DNA of 64,000 nt, from assembly GCA_042408875.1 (NCBI GenBank), contig JBHOQS010000002.1, positions 186,001-250,000 on the forward strand. Reading direction: 5' to 3'. This document shows, piece after piece, positions 1 through 8,488 of this stretch (its first letter is position 1; the number at the start of each line of letters is the position of its first letter). The position numbers and the translations under genes were made by a program. The notes beneath the pieces are model-generated. The model was not told where the DNA came from. It saw only the letters and a list, made by a program, of their open reading frames with translations, and made no database searches. The stretch is from JBHOQS01 sp042408875 (GTDB lineage: Bacteria > Chloroflexota > UBA11872 > JBHOQS01).

Positions 1-1528
1 TCCGAAACACCTCGATCGTCTCATTCGTCGCCGGTGAGAACGTGAGCTCTGCCGGGATCAAAGGCCGCGGGTTAAGGATCTCCCGGCTGAGCAGTGCCAC
101 CTTCTCGTCTTCGGACAGCGCAGCGTAGTCGGGCGTGATCTCAAGCGCGGCGAAGAGCTCGCGCAGAGCTGCGGTATGCCGGCTGCTGTGCTGGCGAATG
201 TCCAGGCGCGCCAGGTGGAAGCCGAAGGCCTCTACCTGCCGGATAAGATCATGCAGGCGGCCGCGGGCCAGCCGCTCGCCACGATTGGCCTCCAGGCTCT
301 CGCGGAGAACGCGCAGGTCGGCCAGGAGTTCCTCAGCGCAGCGGTACTGCGCCGCAGGATACACCGCTGTGGCCGGGCCTGGTCCTTGATTTCCGGTCTC
401 GGCGACCTCCCAGCCCCATTTCTGCGCGTGCAGGCCCGGCAGGCGGCGCTGGTTCTCGACCCGCGTACGCCAGAGCTTGGTTAGCACCGCGATCAGCTTC
501 TGGCGGTAGGGCTCGCGCGCATAGCGGTCCAGCACCGGCTTGAGCTCAGGCAGGCACTCCAGGTCTTCCTCAATGGATCGCAGCAAGGCTGAGGAGACCG
601 GCACGATGCTGGTCGATGGGCTGAGCTGGCGCAGCAGCAGGTGCACTGCCTCCTGGTACTTGCTCAGCACCAGGTCCTTATGCAGGCGCAGTGTGATCGC
701 CGTCACCTCCGGGGTGACAAAGGGGTTGCCGTCACGATCACCGCCTATCCACGAGCCAAAGCGCAGGAACGGTGGCACCTGAAAGCGCGCACCTGGGTAG
801 TGCTGCGCCAGCGCATCCTCGAGGTCCCGATAGATGCGCGGGACAATCGCGCAGATGGTCTCGTCGAAGTAGTACAGAGCGTTACGCACCTCGTCGAGTA
901 CGTCGGGCCGGCGGGCGCGGGCTTCGTCCGTCTGCCAGAGCGCGGTGAGCTCCTCGCGCAAGGCATCGAGCAGGAGTGCCTGATCCCGCGGCGCGAGGAG
1001 TTGGCTTTCGCGCTGGGCTACCAGCTCAGCGATGCGCCGCAGGCGGTCCAGCACCGTGCGCCGCCGCGCTTCGGTCGGGTGCGCCGTCAGCACCGGCTCG
1101 ATGCTGAGCGTGTTGAGCGCGGCCTGGAACTCCTCTGCGGTGACCCCGGCTTCTTTGAGTAAGGCCACCGCCTCAAAGATCGAGTCGTGCCGGGGACGTC
1201 CTGTCTCGAGCTCGCGCCGGCGCAGCACGCGCAGGCGGTGGCGCTCTTCGGCGACGTTGACGACGTGGAAGTAGAGCGTGTAGGCGCGCACGACCTGCTC
1301 GGCAAGATCGAGCGGCAGGGCTCGGACGCGCTGCGCCAGCTCCTCGGCATAGTGCGGTTCGCCCGTCTGTCGGCGGGCCTTGCTCAGCAGGCGGATACCT
1401 TCGACTGTCTCGAAGAGGAGCTCTCCGCCCTGCTCGCGCAGGATGCCGCCCAGGATACTGCCGAGCAGGTCAACATCACGGGCAAGGGGATCGAGCTCAG
1501 CGTTGACCGGCGCGCTGGTCACACTCAC
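1..1528 (-). CDS. ppc: phosphoenolpyruvate carboxylase (3' end beyond window)
   Basis: Carboxylates phosphoenolpyruvate to oxaloacetate, an anaplerotic cytosolic reaction. The reverse strand reads without a stop from a GTG at 1528 to the left edge. It shows the family hallmarks LTAHPTEARRRT, which holds the catalytic histidine, at about residue 150, and FGSWIGGDRDGNP at about residue 260. The N-terminal LLGSILGGIL segment also fits. The visible 509 residues are a little over half of a usual 880-940 residue enzyme, so the C-terminal catalytic half lies outside the window. The GTG overlaps the stop of the small helix-turn-helix gene upstream as GTGA, so the two are probably translationally coupled. 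Identity is near certain. Confidence 0.95.
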   Translation of the reverse strand, partial: MSVTSAPVNAELDPLARDVDLLGSILGGILREQGGELLFETVEGIRLLSKARRQTGEPHYAEELAQRVRALPLDLAEQVVRAYTLYFHVVNVAEERHRLRVLRRRELETGRPRHDSIFEAVALLKEAGVTAEEFQAALNTLSIEPVLTAHPTEARRRTVLDRLRRIAELVAQRESQLLAPRDQALLLDALREELTALWQTDEARARRPDVLDEVRNALYYFDETICAIVPRIYRDLEDALAQHYPGARFQVPPFLRFGSWIGGDRDGNPFVTPEVTAITLRLHKDLVLSKYQEAVHLLLRQLSPSTSIVPVSSALLRSIEEDLECLPELKPVLDRYAREPYRQKLIAVLTKLWRTRVENQRRLPGLHAQKWGWEVAETGNQGPGPATAVYPAAQYRCAEELLADLRVLRESLEANRGERLARGRLHDLIRQVEAFGFHLARLDIRQHSSRHTAALRELFAALEITPDYAALSEDEKVALLSREILNPRPLIPAELTFSPATNETIEVFR

Positions 1529-1809
1529 TCGTGCTCGTGCGGGTGCTTGGCCCCGACCTGCCCGGGCGGCTCGCGCCGCCCCTGCGGCGGCAGGCCGGCT
1601 TGTTCATGAAGGAACTCATCGATGGTATGCTCGGCAATCCGCCACTCATTGCCGGCCAGCTTCTTACCATAGAGCCGGCCCTCCTCCAGCCACTCACGCA
1701 CAGTCTCCGGCGGCACCTGAAGCAGCGCCGCTGCCTCGTCCACTGTGAGCTCCTTACTGCGCTCTCGCCGTTCAGCGCGCTCTGCCATCTCCGGCTCCTT
1801 CTCCAGCAC
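1525..1809 (-). CDS. small helix-turn-helix (excisionase/MerR-like) DNA-binding protein
   Basis: A 94-residue protein. The segment LTVDEAAALLQVPPETVREW, about residues 21-40, is a typical HTH_17 fold. It is followed by a wing with GKKLAGNEWRI and then DEFL. The C-terminal 25 residues are polar and probably disordered, ending HPHEHE. The family binds DNA as excisionase or as a small regulator. No recombinase is nearby, so a phage role is not supported. It overlaps ppc by four bases (GTGA) and could regulate it or just be co-transcribed. The first ATG, at 1809, was used; a second Met at residue 8 is also possible. Confidence 0.75.
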   Translation of the reverse strand: MLEKEPEMAERAERRERSKELTVDEAAALLQVPPETVREWLEEGRLYGKKLAGNEWRIAEHTIDEFLHEQAGLPPQGRREPPGQVGAKHPHEHE

Positions 1810-1860
1810 GTCCTCCAGCAGTCTCAGAGGCTGCGTGCGTTGCTAAGAGGTCAGGTAATA

Positions 1861-2043
1861 CCCTCACCCCCGGCCCCTCTCCCGCGCGGCGGGAGAGGGG
1901 GCACAGCCAGGGGGAAGAGCGCGCTCGACAACGCTGCCTCTTCTCCCCCCTGCCAGCTTTCAGGCTGGTGCTGCCACAGCGGGCTTCACTGTGGTCTTTC
2001 GCTCCCCTCTCCCGCGCGGCGCGGGATGGGCCGGGGTGAGGGT
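1861..2043. repeat. dispersed CCCTCACCCC / CTCTCCCGC palindromic repeat, two copies
   Basis: Two partial copies of a GC-rich intergenic repeat flank this gap. The first begins CCCTCACCCC at 1861 and continues into a near-perfect hairpin at 1875-1901 with 12-bp arms (CCCCTCTCCCGC) and a 3-base loop. The second, at about 2002-2043, carries the same CCCCTCTCCCGC arm and then the inverse half (GGGCCGGGGTGAGGG). The same block layout recurs near 3.53, 50.59 and 57.70 kb. The gap lies between the helix-turn-helix gene and the solute-binding protein gene and may end transcription of the latter's neighbours. Confidence 0.7.
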
Positions 2044-2048
2044 CTGCA

Positions 2049-3467
2049 CTACCCTTCGATCTTGCCGCCTGCAGCCTCGATCTCGGCCTTGGCATCGCGG
2101 TGAGCCTGCTCGATAGCCTGCCGAGGCGAGATTTCGTTGCGCAGGGCCGCGGTGATGTGCTTGGACGCTCCGTTGGAGATCTCGGGCCACCAGACGCCCT
2201 GGTAGAACGGCAGCATCGTCTCGGCCGCCTCGCGCATGAGCACGCCCACCCGTTGATTATTAAACCATGGCACCGGCTCGCTCAGTCGCGGATCGTCATA
2301 GACTTTTTTGTACGTCGGCCATACCTGGCGGAGATCGAAGTCGTGCAGCACGGCCTTCGTGCTGTGCTCCCAGACCACAAAGTCCACGGCAATGTCGCGG
2401 TACTTGCCCTCAGCCAGCACAGTCATGCCTGTGCCGCCCCAGCTCGTCGTGCGCTTGGGGCCGCTTCTGCTCCACTGCGGCAGGTGCTGCACCATCCACT
2501 TGCCATCGGTGTCCGGGGCATCGACGCGCATGCCCCCGGAGATGCGCCAGGTCGGCCCGAGCTCCGCCGCCACCTTGCCCGTGTTCATGGCGTCCTTGAA
2601 GATCATGCTGCCGGGGTCACCGCCAGGCCGGCCTGAGGGGATCAACGACGCGGCACGGTGGCGGTAGATCAGGTCGACCAGGAACTCCAGCGTGCGCAGA
2701 TTCGCCGGATGGTTGACAATGAGCTTGCGGCCCTGCTCCAGGAACCCGCCGCCGGCTTGGATGGCCAGCATGTGGAACGTGCCAGTGGTGCCGGTGCGCA
2801 CGAAGAACATCCCTTCCGGGCAGATCGAGCTGATGATCTTGCCCGCCTCGATCAGATCATCCCAGGTCTCGATCGGCGTCTTGATGCCCACCTGGGCGAA
2901 GAGATCATGGCGGTAGGCGAAGAGGCACACGTTCAGCTCGTTGCCCAGGCCGTAATACTTGCCATCGAGCGACCAAGGGTCGACGAAGCTGGGCTTGAAG
3001 AAGTCGTTCTCTTTGCCCTTGAGGTAATCGTTATAGGCCACCAGCGGCGGGCTGGAGGTCTTGAGCAGGCGGCCCATCTGGCTGATCTCGACATCAGCCA
3101 TGTCGGGGAAGCCGCTGCCAGCCGCGATGGTCACCACCAGCTTCTCCGCGACTTCGGAGGTGCTGGTTAGCCTGATCCAGTTCACCTGGACGTTGTAGCC
3201 CTTCTCTTTGTTGTAGTCTTCCAGCGCTAGCTTCTGCCAGGCGGAGCGAGTATCGGCATGGACCCAGCACTCCAGTGCGGCATTCTTCAGCGCGGAGAGC
3301 CGGTCCTGCTGCGGCGCCCGCTCTGCGCCCGGTCGCGTGCAGCCCAACGCGCCCAGGGCAGTGGCGCTCCCGGCCAGGCTGGCTCCCAGGGCCAGCAGGC
3401 TACGCCGGGTAAGACCACCTTGCGCATATGCACCACTCTCGTGGTCCGACAGGCTAGACGGGAGCAT
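2049..3467 (-). CDS. ABC transporter extracellular solute-binding protein (family 1), Tat lipoprotein
   Basis: A periplasmic or cell-surface sugar-type binding protein. The N-terminus carries a Tat-like TRRSLLALG stretch followed by a lipobox (LGALGC), predicting a lipid-anchored exported protein. The body has family-1 solute-binding features: the early VQVNWIRLTSTSEVAEKL segment, then GSGFPDMADVEISQMGRL, with tryptophan-rich late parts. The ATG at 3467 is preferred because an AAGGAGGG ribosome site lies just upstream; the longer reading adds 12 residues. No permease or ATPase gene is adjacent, so it is an orphan whose membrane partners must be elsewhere. The substrate is unknown, with an oligosaccharide the likely default. 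Confidence 0.85.
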   Translation of the reverse strand: MLPSSLSDHESGAYAQGGLTRRSLLALGASLAGSATALGALGCTRPGAERAPQQDRLSALKNAALECWVHADTRSAWQKLALEDYNKEKGYNVQVNWIRLTSTSEVAEKLVVTIAAGSGFPDMADVEISQMGRLLKTSSPPLVAYNDYLKGKENDFFKPSFVDPWSLDGKYYGLGNELNVCLFAYRHDLFAQVGIKTPIETWDDLIEAGKIISSICPEGMFFVRTGTTGTFHMLAIQAGGGFLEQGRKLIVNHPANLRTLEFLVDLIYRHRAASLIPSGRPGGDPGSMIFKDAMNTGKVAAELGPTWRISGGMRVDAPDTDGKWMVQHLPQWSRSGPKRTTSWGGTGMTVLAEGKYRDIAVDFVVWEHSTKAVLHDFDLRQVWPTYKKVYDDPRLSEPVPWFNNQRVGVLMREAAETMLPFYQGVWWPEISNGASKHITAALRNEISPRQAIEQAHRDAKAEIEAAGGKIEG

Positions 3468-3531
3468 TGGTTCCCTCCTTTTATCACCCGAACGCACTAT
3501 CACACCGACTCGCTGGATTACTGCGTTTAAA

Positions 3532-3662
3532 GCCCCTCACCCCGCCCCCGCTCCCGCGCTGCGAGACAGGGACGAGCCGGTCAGGGCACGATCTGTAAGG
3601 GCGAAGAATTCTTCGCCTCTACAAAGGGCCCGCAGCGTGGGGGCAAATAGTTGTTCGCCCGA
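3532..3662. repeat. intergenic palindromic repeats upstream of the solute-binding protein gene
   Basis: At 3532-3570 there is a degraded copy of the dispersed repeat (CCCCTCACCCCGCCCCCGCT). It is followed at 3600-3617 by a perfect 18-base palindrome, GGCGAAGAATTCTTCGCC. At 3641-3690 there are two looser copies of the same GGGCAA...TTCGCCC pattern. The gap between the solute-binding protein gene and ggt therefore looks like a repeat landing site. Promoter function cannot be excluded because the solute-binding protein gene starts at 3467. Confidence 0.6.
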
Positions 3663-3728
3663 GCCCAGCGCAGAATGCTTCGCCCCACTAGCCCCAGACC
3701 GGCGAGGGGAGCGAGGTGAAGGGCCTCC

Positions 3729-5384
3729 TCACACCCCTACCGCCATTGCCGTGAAGTAGTGCGGGTCCACGCCCCCGAGCGTCTCGCTGCCAGCCCGCTG
3801 GATGCCTACCGGGCTGGCAAAGAAGCGCGGATACGGCATCGGGAACTGGAGCTCGCACTGGTAGCCGCACCTGCGCAGCGCCTCGACGACGCGCTCCGGC
3901 AGGCGCGCGTCGAGCACAATGCCGGCGCTGGTGTCAATGCGTGGTGCGTTAATGGCCTCCTGGATATCCATACGAAAGTCCACTACGTTGCAGATGAGTT
4001 GCGCCACGCAGTTCAAGATACGCCGCCCGCCCGAGGCCCCAACAGCCAATAGCGGGTCGCCGTTCGGGGCCAGCACCGCCGCCGGACACATGTTATTGAG
4101 TCCTTTCTTCCCCGGGGCGATCGAGTTCGGGCGGCCGGGCTCCGGATCAAACCACATCATGCCATTGTTAAGCAAAATGCCAGTCCCCGGCGCCACCACG
4201 CGCGCACCGTACAGGGACATGAGCGTCTGGGTGAGCGAGACCATGTTGCCCTCGCCGTCGCAGACGCAGAAGTGGGTGGTGCTCTCAGGGGGGACCGCAG
4301 CTGGAGATAGCATTGGACCTGGTCGAGCCTCCTGGGTCGCCGCGGCGAGCCGGCCGGCGTACGCTTTGTCGAGCAGCTCGTCGAGTGGCATCGGATAAAA
4401 GCGTGGATCGGCCATACGGGCGAAGCGATCGGCCCACATGGCGCGGCTGGCCTCGATCAGAAGCCGCACATGCTCGGCTGAGTTGTGTCCCAGTGCCGCC
4501 AGGTCGAAGTGCTCCAGGATATTAAGGAACTGCGCCAGGCTGGTTGCGCCGGTCGCGCCGCGCATGCCCAGGAGCGGATGGCCCCGATAGGTCGTCAGAA
4601 CGGCGGGCTCTTGCTCTTGCACGCGATACTGGGCCAGGTCCTCGACGGTGAGCAACCCGCCGTGAGCCCGCATGTCGTGCTCGATCATCTCCGCCAGCCG
4701 GCCGCCATAGAGCGCCCGCGGTCCCTCTGCCGCGATCATCTCCAGCGACTGTGCCAGGTCAGGCTGGCGGAAGAGCACTGGACGAGCGGCTGAGGGCGCT
4801 AAAGGAAACCCATTGCGCAGGAAGATGCGCGCTGCCTCGGCGTTCCGGCTAAGCACCGCTGCCTCGGTGGCCAGGTGCAGCGTATCCAGCCAGGTGATCG
4901 GATAGCCCTCGCGGGCCAGGCGGATGGCCGGCTCCAGCGCCGTATCCAGCCCGATGGTGCCGTAGCGCTGGAGAGCGTGCGCGAGGCCAGCCAGCATACC
5001 AGGCACCGCCACCGCCCGGTGGCCATAGATGTTCGCCGCCCCCTTCACACGGCGCCAGCCGAAGCCTTCCTCGTCCCGCCCCTCGTCCAGCTCATACATG
5101 TCCTCCCGCGCCGCCGCGGGCGCCTGCATGGCAAAGTCGATCACCACCGAGCGCCGCTCTCTGGCCAGGTACACGACCATGTATCCCCCGCCACCGAGGC
5201 CGCTCATGGGCGGCTCGACCACCCCAACAGCCAGCCCGATCGTCACGGCCGCATCGACGGCGTTCCCGCCGCGACGCAGCACTTCGGCGCCGGCCTGCGA
5301 AGCCAGCCAGTGCTTGGTGGCCGCCATGCCGCCTGAGCTCCGCACGGCTCGCCGAAAAGTTATGCTCGGCTCGAACTGCTGCAT
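3729..5384 (-). CDS. ggt: gamma-glutamyltransferase (glutathione hydrolase family)
   Basis: An Ntn-hydrolase that cleaves gamma-glutamyl bonds of glutathione and related amides. The precursor self-cleaves before the catalytic threonine, here in STTHFCVCDGEGNMVS at about residue 365. Other family marks are RRGGNAVDAAVT near the N-terminus, EPPMSGLGGGGYMV, LNNGMMWFDPEPG and GASGGRRILN. At 551 residues the length is normal. No clear signal peptide is visible, unlike the periplasmic enterobacterial enzyme, so it may be cytosolic or use another export route. The ATG at 5384 sits 7-8 bases after AGGGAG; a GTG two codons earlier is too close. It stands alone between repeats and an aldo/keto reductase. 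Confidence 0.9.
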   Translation of the reverse strand: MQQFEPSITFRRAVRSSGGMAATKHWLASQAGAEVLRRGGNAVDAAVTIGLAVGVVEPPMSGLGGGGYMVVYLARERRSVVIDFAMQAPAAAREDMYELDEGRDEEGFGWRRVKGAANIYGHRAVAVPGMLAGLAHALQRYGTIGLDTALEPAIRLAREGYPITWLDTLHLATEAAVLSRNAEAARIFLRNGFPLAPSAARPVLFRQPDLAQSLEMIAAEGPRALYGGRLAEMIEHDMRAHGGLLTVEDLAQYRVQEQEPAVLTTYRGHPLLGMRGATGATSLAQFLNILEHFDLAALGHNSAEHVRLLIEASRAMWADRFARMADPRFYPMPLDELLDKAYAGRLAAATQEARPGPMLSPAAVPPESTTHFCVCDGEGNMVSLTQTLMSLYGARVVAPGTGILLNNGMMWFDPEPGRPNSIAPGKKGLNNMCPAAVLAPNGDPLLAVGASGGRRILNCVAQLICNVVDFRMDIQEAINAPRIDTSAGIVLDARLPERVVEALRRCGYQCELQFPMPYPRFFASPVGIQRAGSETLGGVDPHYFTAMAVGV

Positions 5385-5426
5385 AGACACGCTCCCTGTG
5401 CCCGTTGGCTATCGGCGTGCGGGAGC

Positions 5427-6281
5427 TTACTCCCGCACGAACCGGTCATGGAAATACTCCAGGTCCAGCCGGATGGCCGTGTTGTCCGAGATGGCGTTGT
5501 TGCGGTCGAGCTCTTCTACTCGCCGGACACCGACAATGGCGGTGGAGACGTTGGGGTCTGAAAGCACGAAGTTCAGCGCTAGCTCGTACAAATCAACATA
5601 CCGGTCGATCTCCGGGAAGACATGGCGCATCAGCTTTTGGAAGAGCCCGGAGGTGAGCGGCCGCATGATCACGGTGCCGATGTTGGCCGCCTTCGCCTCC
5701 GGCAGGATATTGTGCCAGGCGTTCTGGTAGATAATGTTGTAGCGGATCTGGATGACGTCGAAGTAGCCGGTTGCCATAAACGGGCGCAGCGTGACCGGCT
5801 CCTCTGCGGTGATGCCGATGAAGCGGATCTTGCCTTGCTCGCGCAGGTGGAAGAAGGCCTCCAGCAGCCCGCCCTCGACGATCTGCCGGTACTGCTCCTC
5901 AGTGTAGTCGCCACCGTGGAACTGGTACACGTCGATCACGTCGGTCTGGAGCCGGCGCAGGCTGTTTTCGCAGCTCTCGATGATCTGCTGCGGGGTCTTA
6001 TTGCGCCAGCTCACCTTCGTGGCGATGTAACACTCGCTACGGCGGTGGCGCAGCACCTTCCCGATGATCTCCTCGGCGCGTCCGTTTCCATACGCCTCTG
6101 CCGAATCAATGTAGTTGTAACCGATGTTCAGGGCATGGTTGAGGGCGCGGATGGCCTCGGCCTCGAAGTCTGGCGAGAAGGGATCGCCGCGCTCGATGTA
6201 GTTCGGCAGCCCCAGCGTGGCACTGCCACAGCCAACCTCTGAGACACGCAGGCCGGTACGGCCCAGGATACGGTACTGCAT
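5427..6281 (-). CDS. aldo/keto reductase
   Basis: An NAD(P)H-dependent oxidoreductase with a TIM-barrel fold. The start MQYRILGRTGLRVSEVGCGS is typical. It is followed by the catalytic aspartate and tyrosine in IDSAEAYGNGRAEEIIGKVL and the lysine in IATKVSW. The active-site histidine lies in VYQFHGG. The late segment STAIVGVRRVEEL is the cofactor-binding part. At 284 residues it is complete. The substrate cannot be inferred; members act on sugars and aldehydes. It is followed only 36 bases later by ggt on the same strand, and the two may be co-transcribed. Confidence 0.9.
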   Translation of the reverse strand: MQYRILGRTGLRVSEVGCGSATLGLPNYIERGDPFSPDFEAEAIRALNHALNIGYNYIDSAEAYGNGRAEEIIGKVLRHRRSECYIATKVSWRNKTPQQIIESCENSLRRLQTDVIDVYQFHGGDYTEEQYRQIVEGGLLEAFFHLREQGKIRFIGITAEEPVTLRPFMATGYFDVIQIRYNIIYQNAWHNILPEAKAANIGTVIMRPLTSGLFQKLMRHVFPEIDRYVDLYELALNFVLSDPNVSTAIVGVRRVEELDRNNAISDNTAIRLDLEYFHDRFVRE

Positions 6282-6340
6282 TGCTGTTTACCTTTACCTA
6301 TTCCCTTCCCCTTATGCTCCTCGCTGCGAGCAGCGCTCCG

Positions 6341-7192
6341 TTATGCTTGCAAGCGCGTCATTTCGTCCCATTTCGTCCCATAGCAGGTAAAGTACATCAG
6401 ACCGTAGACGAAGGTGCCTGCAGCGAGCATACACTGGAGCTCGTCGAGCCAGCACGCTCCCTCGTGAGCACTGACGACGCCGTCGTTGACTGCAGCAGCC
6501 ACCCAGAACTTGATAATGCTCAGGTAACCACCCGAGCGATCGCACACGGCGAAGCTACGCAGGCGCAGGTCGCGCAGGCCTGCAGCGGCGAAGCGGCTGA
6601 GGAGCTTCCGACCGGCCCAGCGATCGGCCACGTAGTTTCGGTAGTAGTGATCAATTACTGTGGCGGTGAGCGCCTCGTCCGGGTGGGAGAGCACTACCGC
6701 ACCCTGGTCCCAGTCGACGGCAAGAACCGTCCCGCCCGGGCGGGTGACACGCACAAGCTCTCGCAGGGCGCGGTCCGGCTCGTCCAGGTGGCCAAGCAGC
6801 GTGATGGCAAGGGCAGCGTCGAAGCTCTCGTCAGGAAATGGCAGGGCATACACGTCGCCCCGGCGGTACCCGATGGTATGGTCCAGCCCCTCGCCTGCCG
6901 TCAAGCGCCGCGCGGCCTCCAGCATGTACTCGCTGGCGTCGACGCCGGTGATGCGCACCGCAGAGCTGCACCGGCGCGCCAGCGCCCGGCATACCACCCC
7001 GGTTCCGCAGCCGGCCTCCAGCACATGCATGCCTGACCGGAGCGGGAGCTCGGCCAGGTATGCCTCGCGCATCGCCTGCTCGCCGGGGAGCCGACCGCGA
7101 TGCTCCAGAAAGGCCGCCAGCGTCTCCAGATCTTGCGGGGAAAGCGAAGCCGTATCACGCCAGCGGTCGCGACGGCGTGGCTGCGTGCTCAT
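6341..7192 (-). CDS. SAM-dependent class I methyltransferase
   Basis: A Rossmann-fold methyltransferase. Motif I is VLEAGCGTGVVCRAL, followed by the acidic end of strand 2 in GVDASEYML and the motif FPDESFDAALAITLLGHL, a UbiE/methyltransf_11 style arrangement. About 120 C-terminal residues after the core look like a separate, partly hydrophobic segment ending near LQCMLAAGTFVYGLMYF. The ATG at 7192 is chosen because a GGGGAGGAG site precedes it and a promoter-like -10 (7226-7231) lies downstream of the alternative start at 7237. The last codons contain a 10-bp tandem duplication (TTTCGTCCCA twice, 6361-6380) that repeats part of the C-terminal tail. Substrate unknown. Confidence 0.85.
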   Translation of the reverse strand: MSTQPRRRDRWRDTASLSPQDLETLAAFLEHRGRLPGEQAMREAYLAELPLRSGMHVLEAGCGTGVVCRALARRCSSAVRITGVDASEYMLEAARRLTAGEGLDHTIGYRRGDVYALPFPDESFDAALAITLLGHLDEPDRALRELVRVTRPGGTVLAVDWDQGAVVLSHPDEALTATVIDHYYRNYVADRWAGRKLLSRFAAAGLRDLRLRSFAVCDRSGGYLSIIKFWVAAAVNDGVVSAHEGACWLDELQCMLAAGTFVYGLMYFTCYGTKWDEMTRLQA

Positions 7193-7225
7193 ACTGTCAT
7201 GCTCCTCCCCGGCCCTGTCTGCCGG

Positions 7226-7256
7226 AGTATACTCCATGCCGCGGCACAGTGGTCAA
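7226..7256 (-). promoter_or_regulatory. candidate sigma-70 promoter for the methyltransferase gene
   Basis: On the minus strand TTGACC (7251-7256) and TATACT (7226-7231) are separated by 19 bases, longer than the ideal 17. They sit 34 bases upstream of the chosen ATG. The hexamers are good but the spacing is poor, so confidence is limited. Confidence 0.4.
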
Positions 7257-7413
7257 GTGGACGCGTTTCCCATACGTGGGCGCATAGGCAGGGAGGCAAT
7301 ACGGCAATACCTGCCTGTACTGTTGCCCGTGTACCGGCCCTCTCTGCGGGAACACGGGGAAGCGTTCATCCGAGGAGCAGTCGCAAAGGCCCCGAAGCAC
7401 CGAGGGCGCGCCG

Positions 7414-8415
7414 CTACTGGACGAGCGCGGCGCGCACGATGAGGCGGTGGGTGTCCACCATGTAGGGCCAGCAGGTGATGAGCGTCGCCACCGGCTCCTC
7501 AGTCGGCAGCAGCACCCGGGCATTCTCGCGCCGCTGCGCTTCGCTGGCGCCCTGCTCGCGCACGATCAGCACGTCAGTGACGACGTACTCGTAGGCAGCG
7601 CTATCGCGATAGAGCGTGAAACGATCGCCTTGCTTCAGGCGGTCCAGATAGCGAAACACAGAGCCGTCGATATCATTGTGTCCCGCCAGAACGATGTTGC
7701 CTGCCTCGCCTGCCTGCGCGGAGGAGGCCAGCCGGCCCACTGCATAAGCGGCCGTCTCCATCTCGCCCGTCGGGGTGATGCCCACGTCGACGATCTTGCT
7801 GTCCAGCCCGATCTTCGGGATGACAATGCGGTTTGTTGGGGGCGGGGGTGGTGGCCCGCTGGGACCAACTGCGTCGGCATCAACGTAGGCGTAGTTCCTG
7901 GTGTGGGGCACATACACGTAGTAGCGGCCGTTCTGTGGCCCGGCCTCGACCCGGAAGTAGCGCCATTGCTCAGCCGTGCCGAAGCTGATCGCGTCGGGCC
8001 CGGGACCCGACCAGAGCTGCACCGGCCGGAAGGCCTGCACCCATCGCTCGCCAGGGGCAGCCTCTTCACCTTGAACCGGCTGCTCGCTCGCGGTGGCCTC
8101 TCCAGCCGGCGCACCCTCCACAGAGGGCGCCGGCGTTGCTGCGGCCGGGGTGCTCGCCTGACCGCTCACCCGTGCTGCGGGCAACATCGGCAGCAGCGCA
8201 GTGACAGAATCCTGGCGCACGCGCTCCGGCAGGGCAACGCGGCGGTCAATGCGCTGCGGGCTCACTAGCAGCGACGACAGCACCAACCAGCCCAATAGCA
8301 TCAGCGCGTAGCCGGTCCAGTTGAGCACCGCGCCGGCCAGACGCTCTCGCCGGGCTGCCTGCACAACGAGCGGCTGAGTCACAGGCCGCACGTCAATCCG
8401 CCTCCACAGCGCCAC
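7414..8415 (-). CDS. sortase (class D/E-like) with N-terminal membrane anchor
   Basis: A cysteine transpeptidase that attaches or crosslinks surface proteins. A membrane helix (YALMLLGWLVLSSLLV, residues about 31-47) follows a short positive N-terminus. A low-complexity linker and an SH3-like stretch around residues 145-180 come next. The sortase core then carries the catalytic histidine in VLAGHNDIDGSVF, the cysteine in TLITCWP and the arginine in DTHRLIVRA. The start is GTG at 8415. No obvious LPXTG-type substrate was found in the window. The poly-proline stretch PSGPPPPPPTNR separates the two extracellular parts. Complete at 333 residues. Confidence 0.9.
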   Translation of the reverse strand: MALWRRIDVRPVTQPLVVQAARRERLAGAVLNWTGYALMLLGWLVLSSLLVSPQRIDRRVALPERVRQDSVTALLPMLPAARVSGQASTPAAATPAPSVEGAPAGEATASEQPVQGEEAAPGERWVQAFRPVQLWSGPGPDAISFGTAEQWRYFRVEAGPQNGRYYVYVPHTRNYAYVDADAVGPSGPPPPPPTNRIVIPKIGLDSKIVDVGITPTGEMETAAYAVGRLASSAQAGEAGNIVLAGHNDIDGSVFRYLDRLKQGDRFTLYRDSAAYEYVVTDVLIVREQGASEAQRRENARVLLPTEEPVATLITCWPYMVDTHRLIVRAALVQ

Positions 8416-8488
8416 GCTACCTACTGTCTCCCAGCAGTGAATAGGCGAGCATCTATCGCAACCATTCTATCATGCGCTCGGCTAGGCC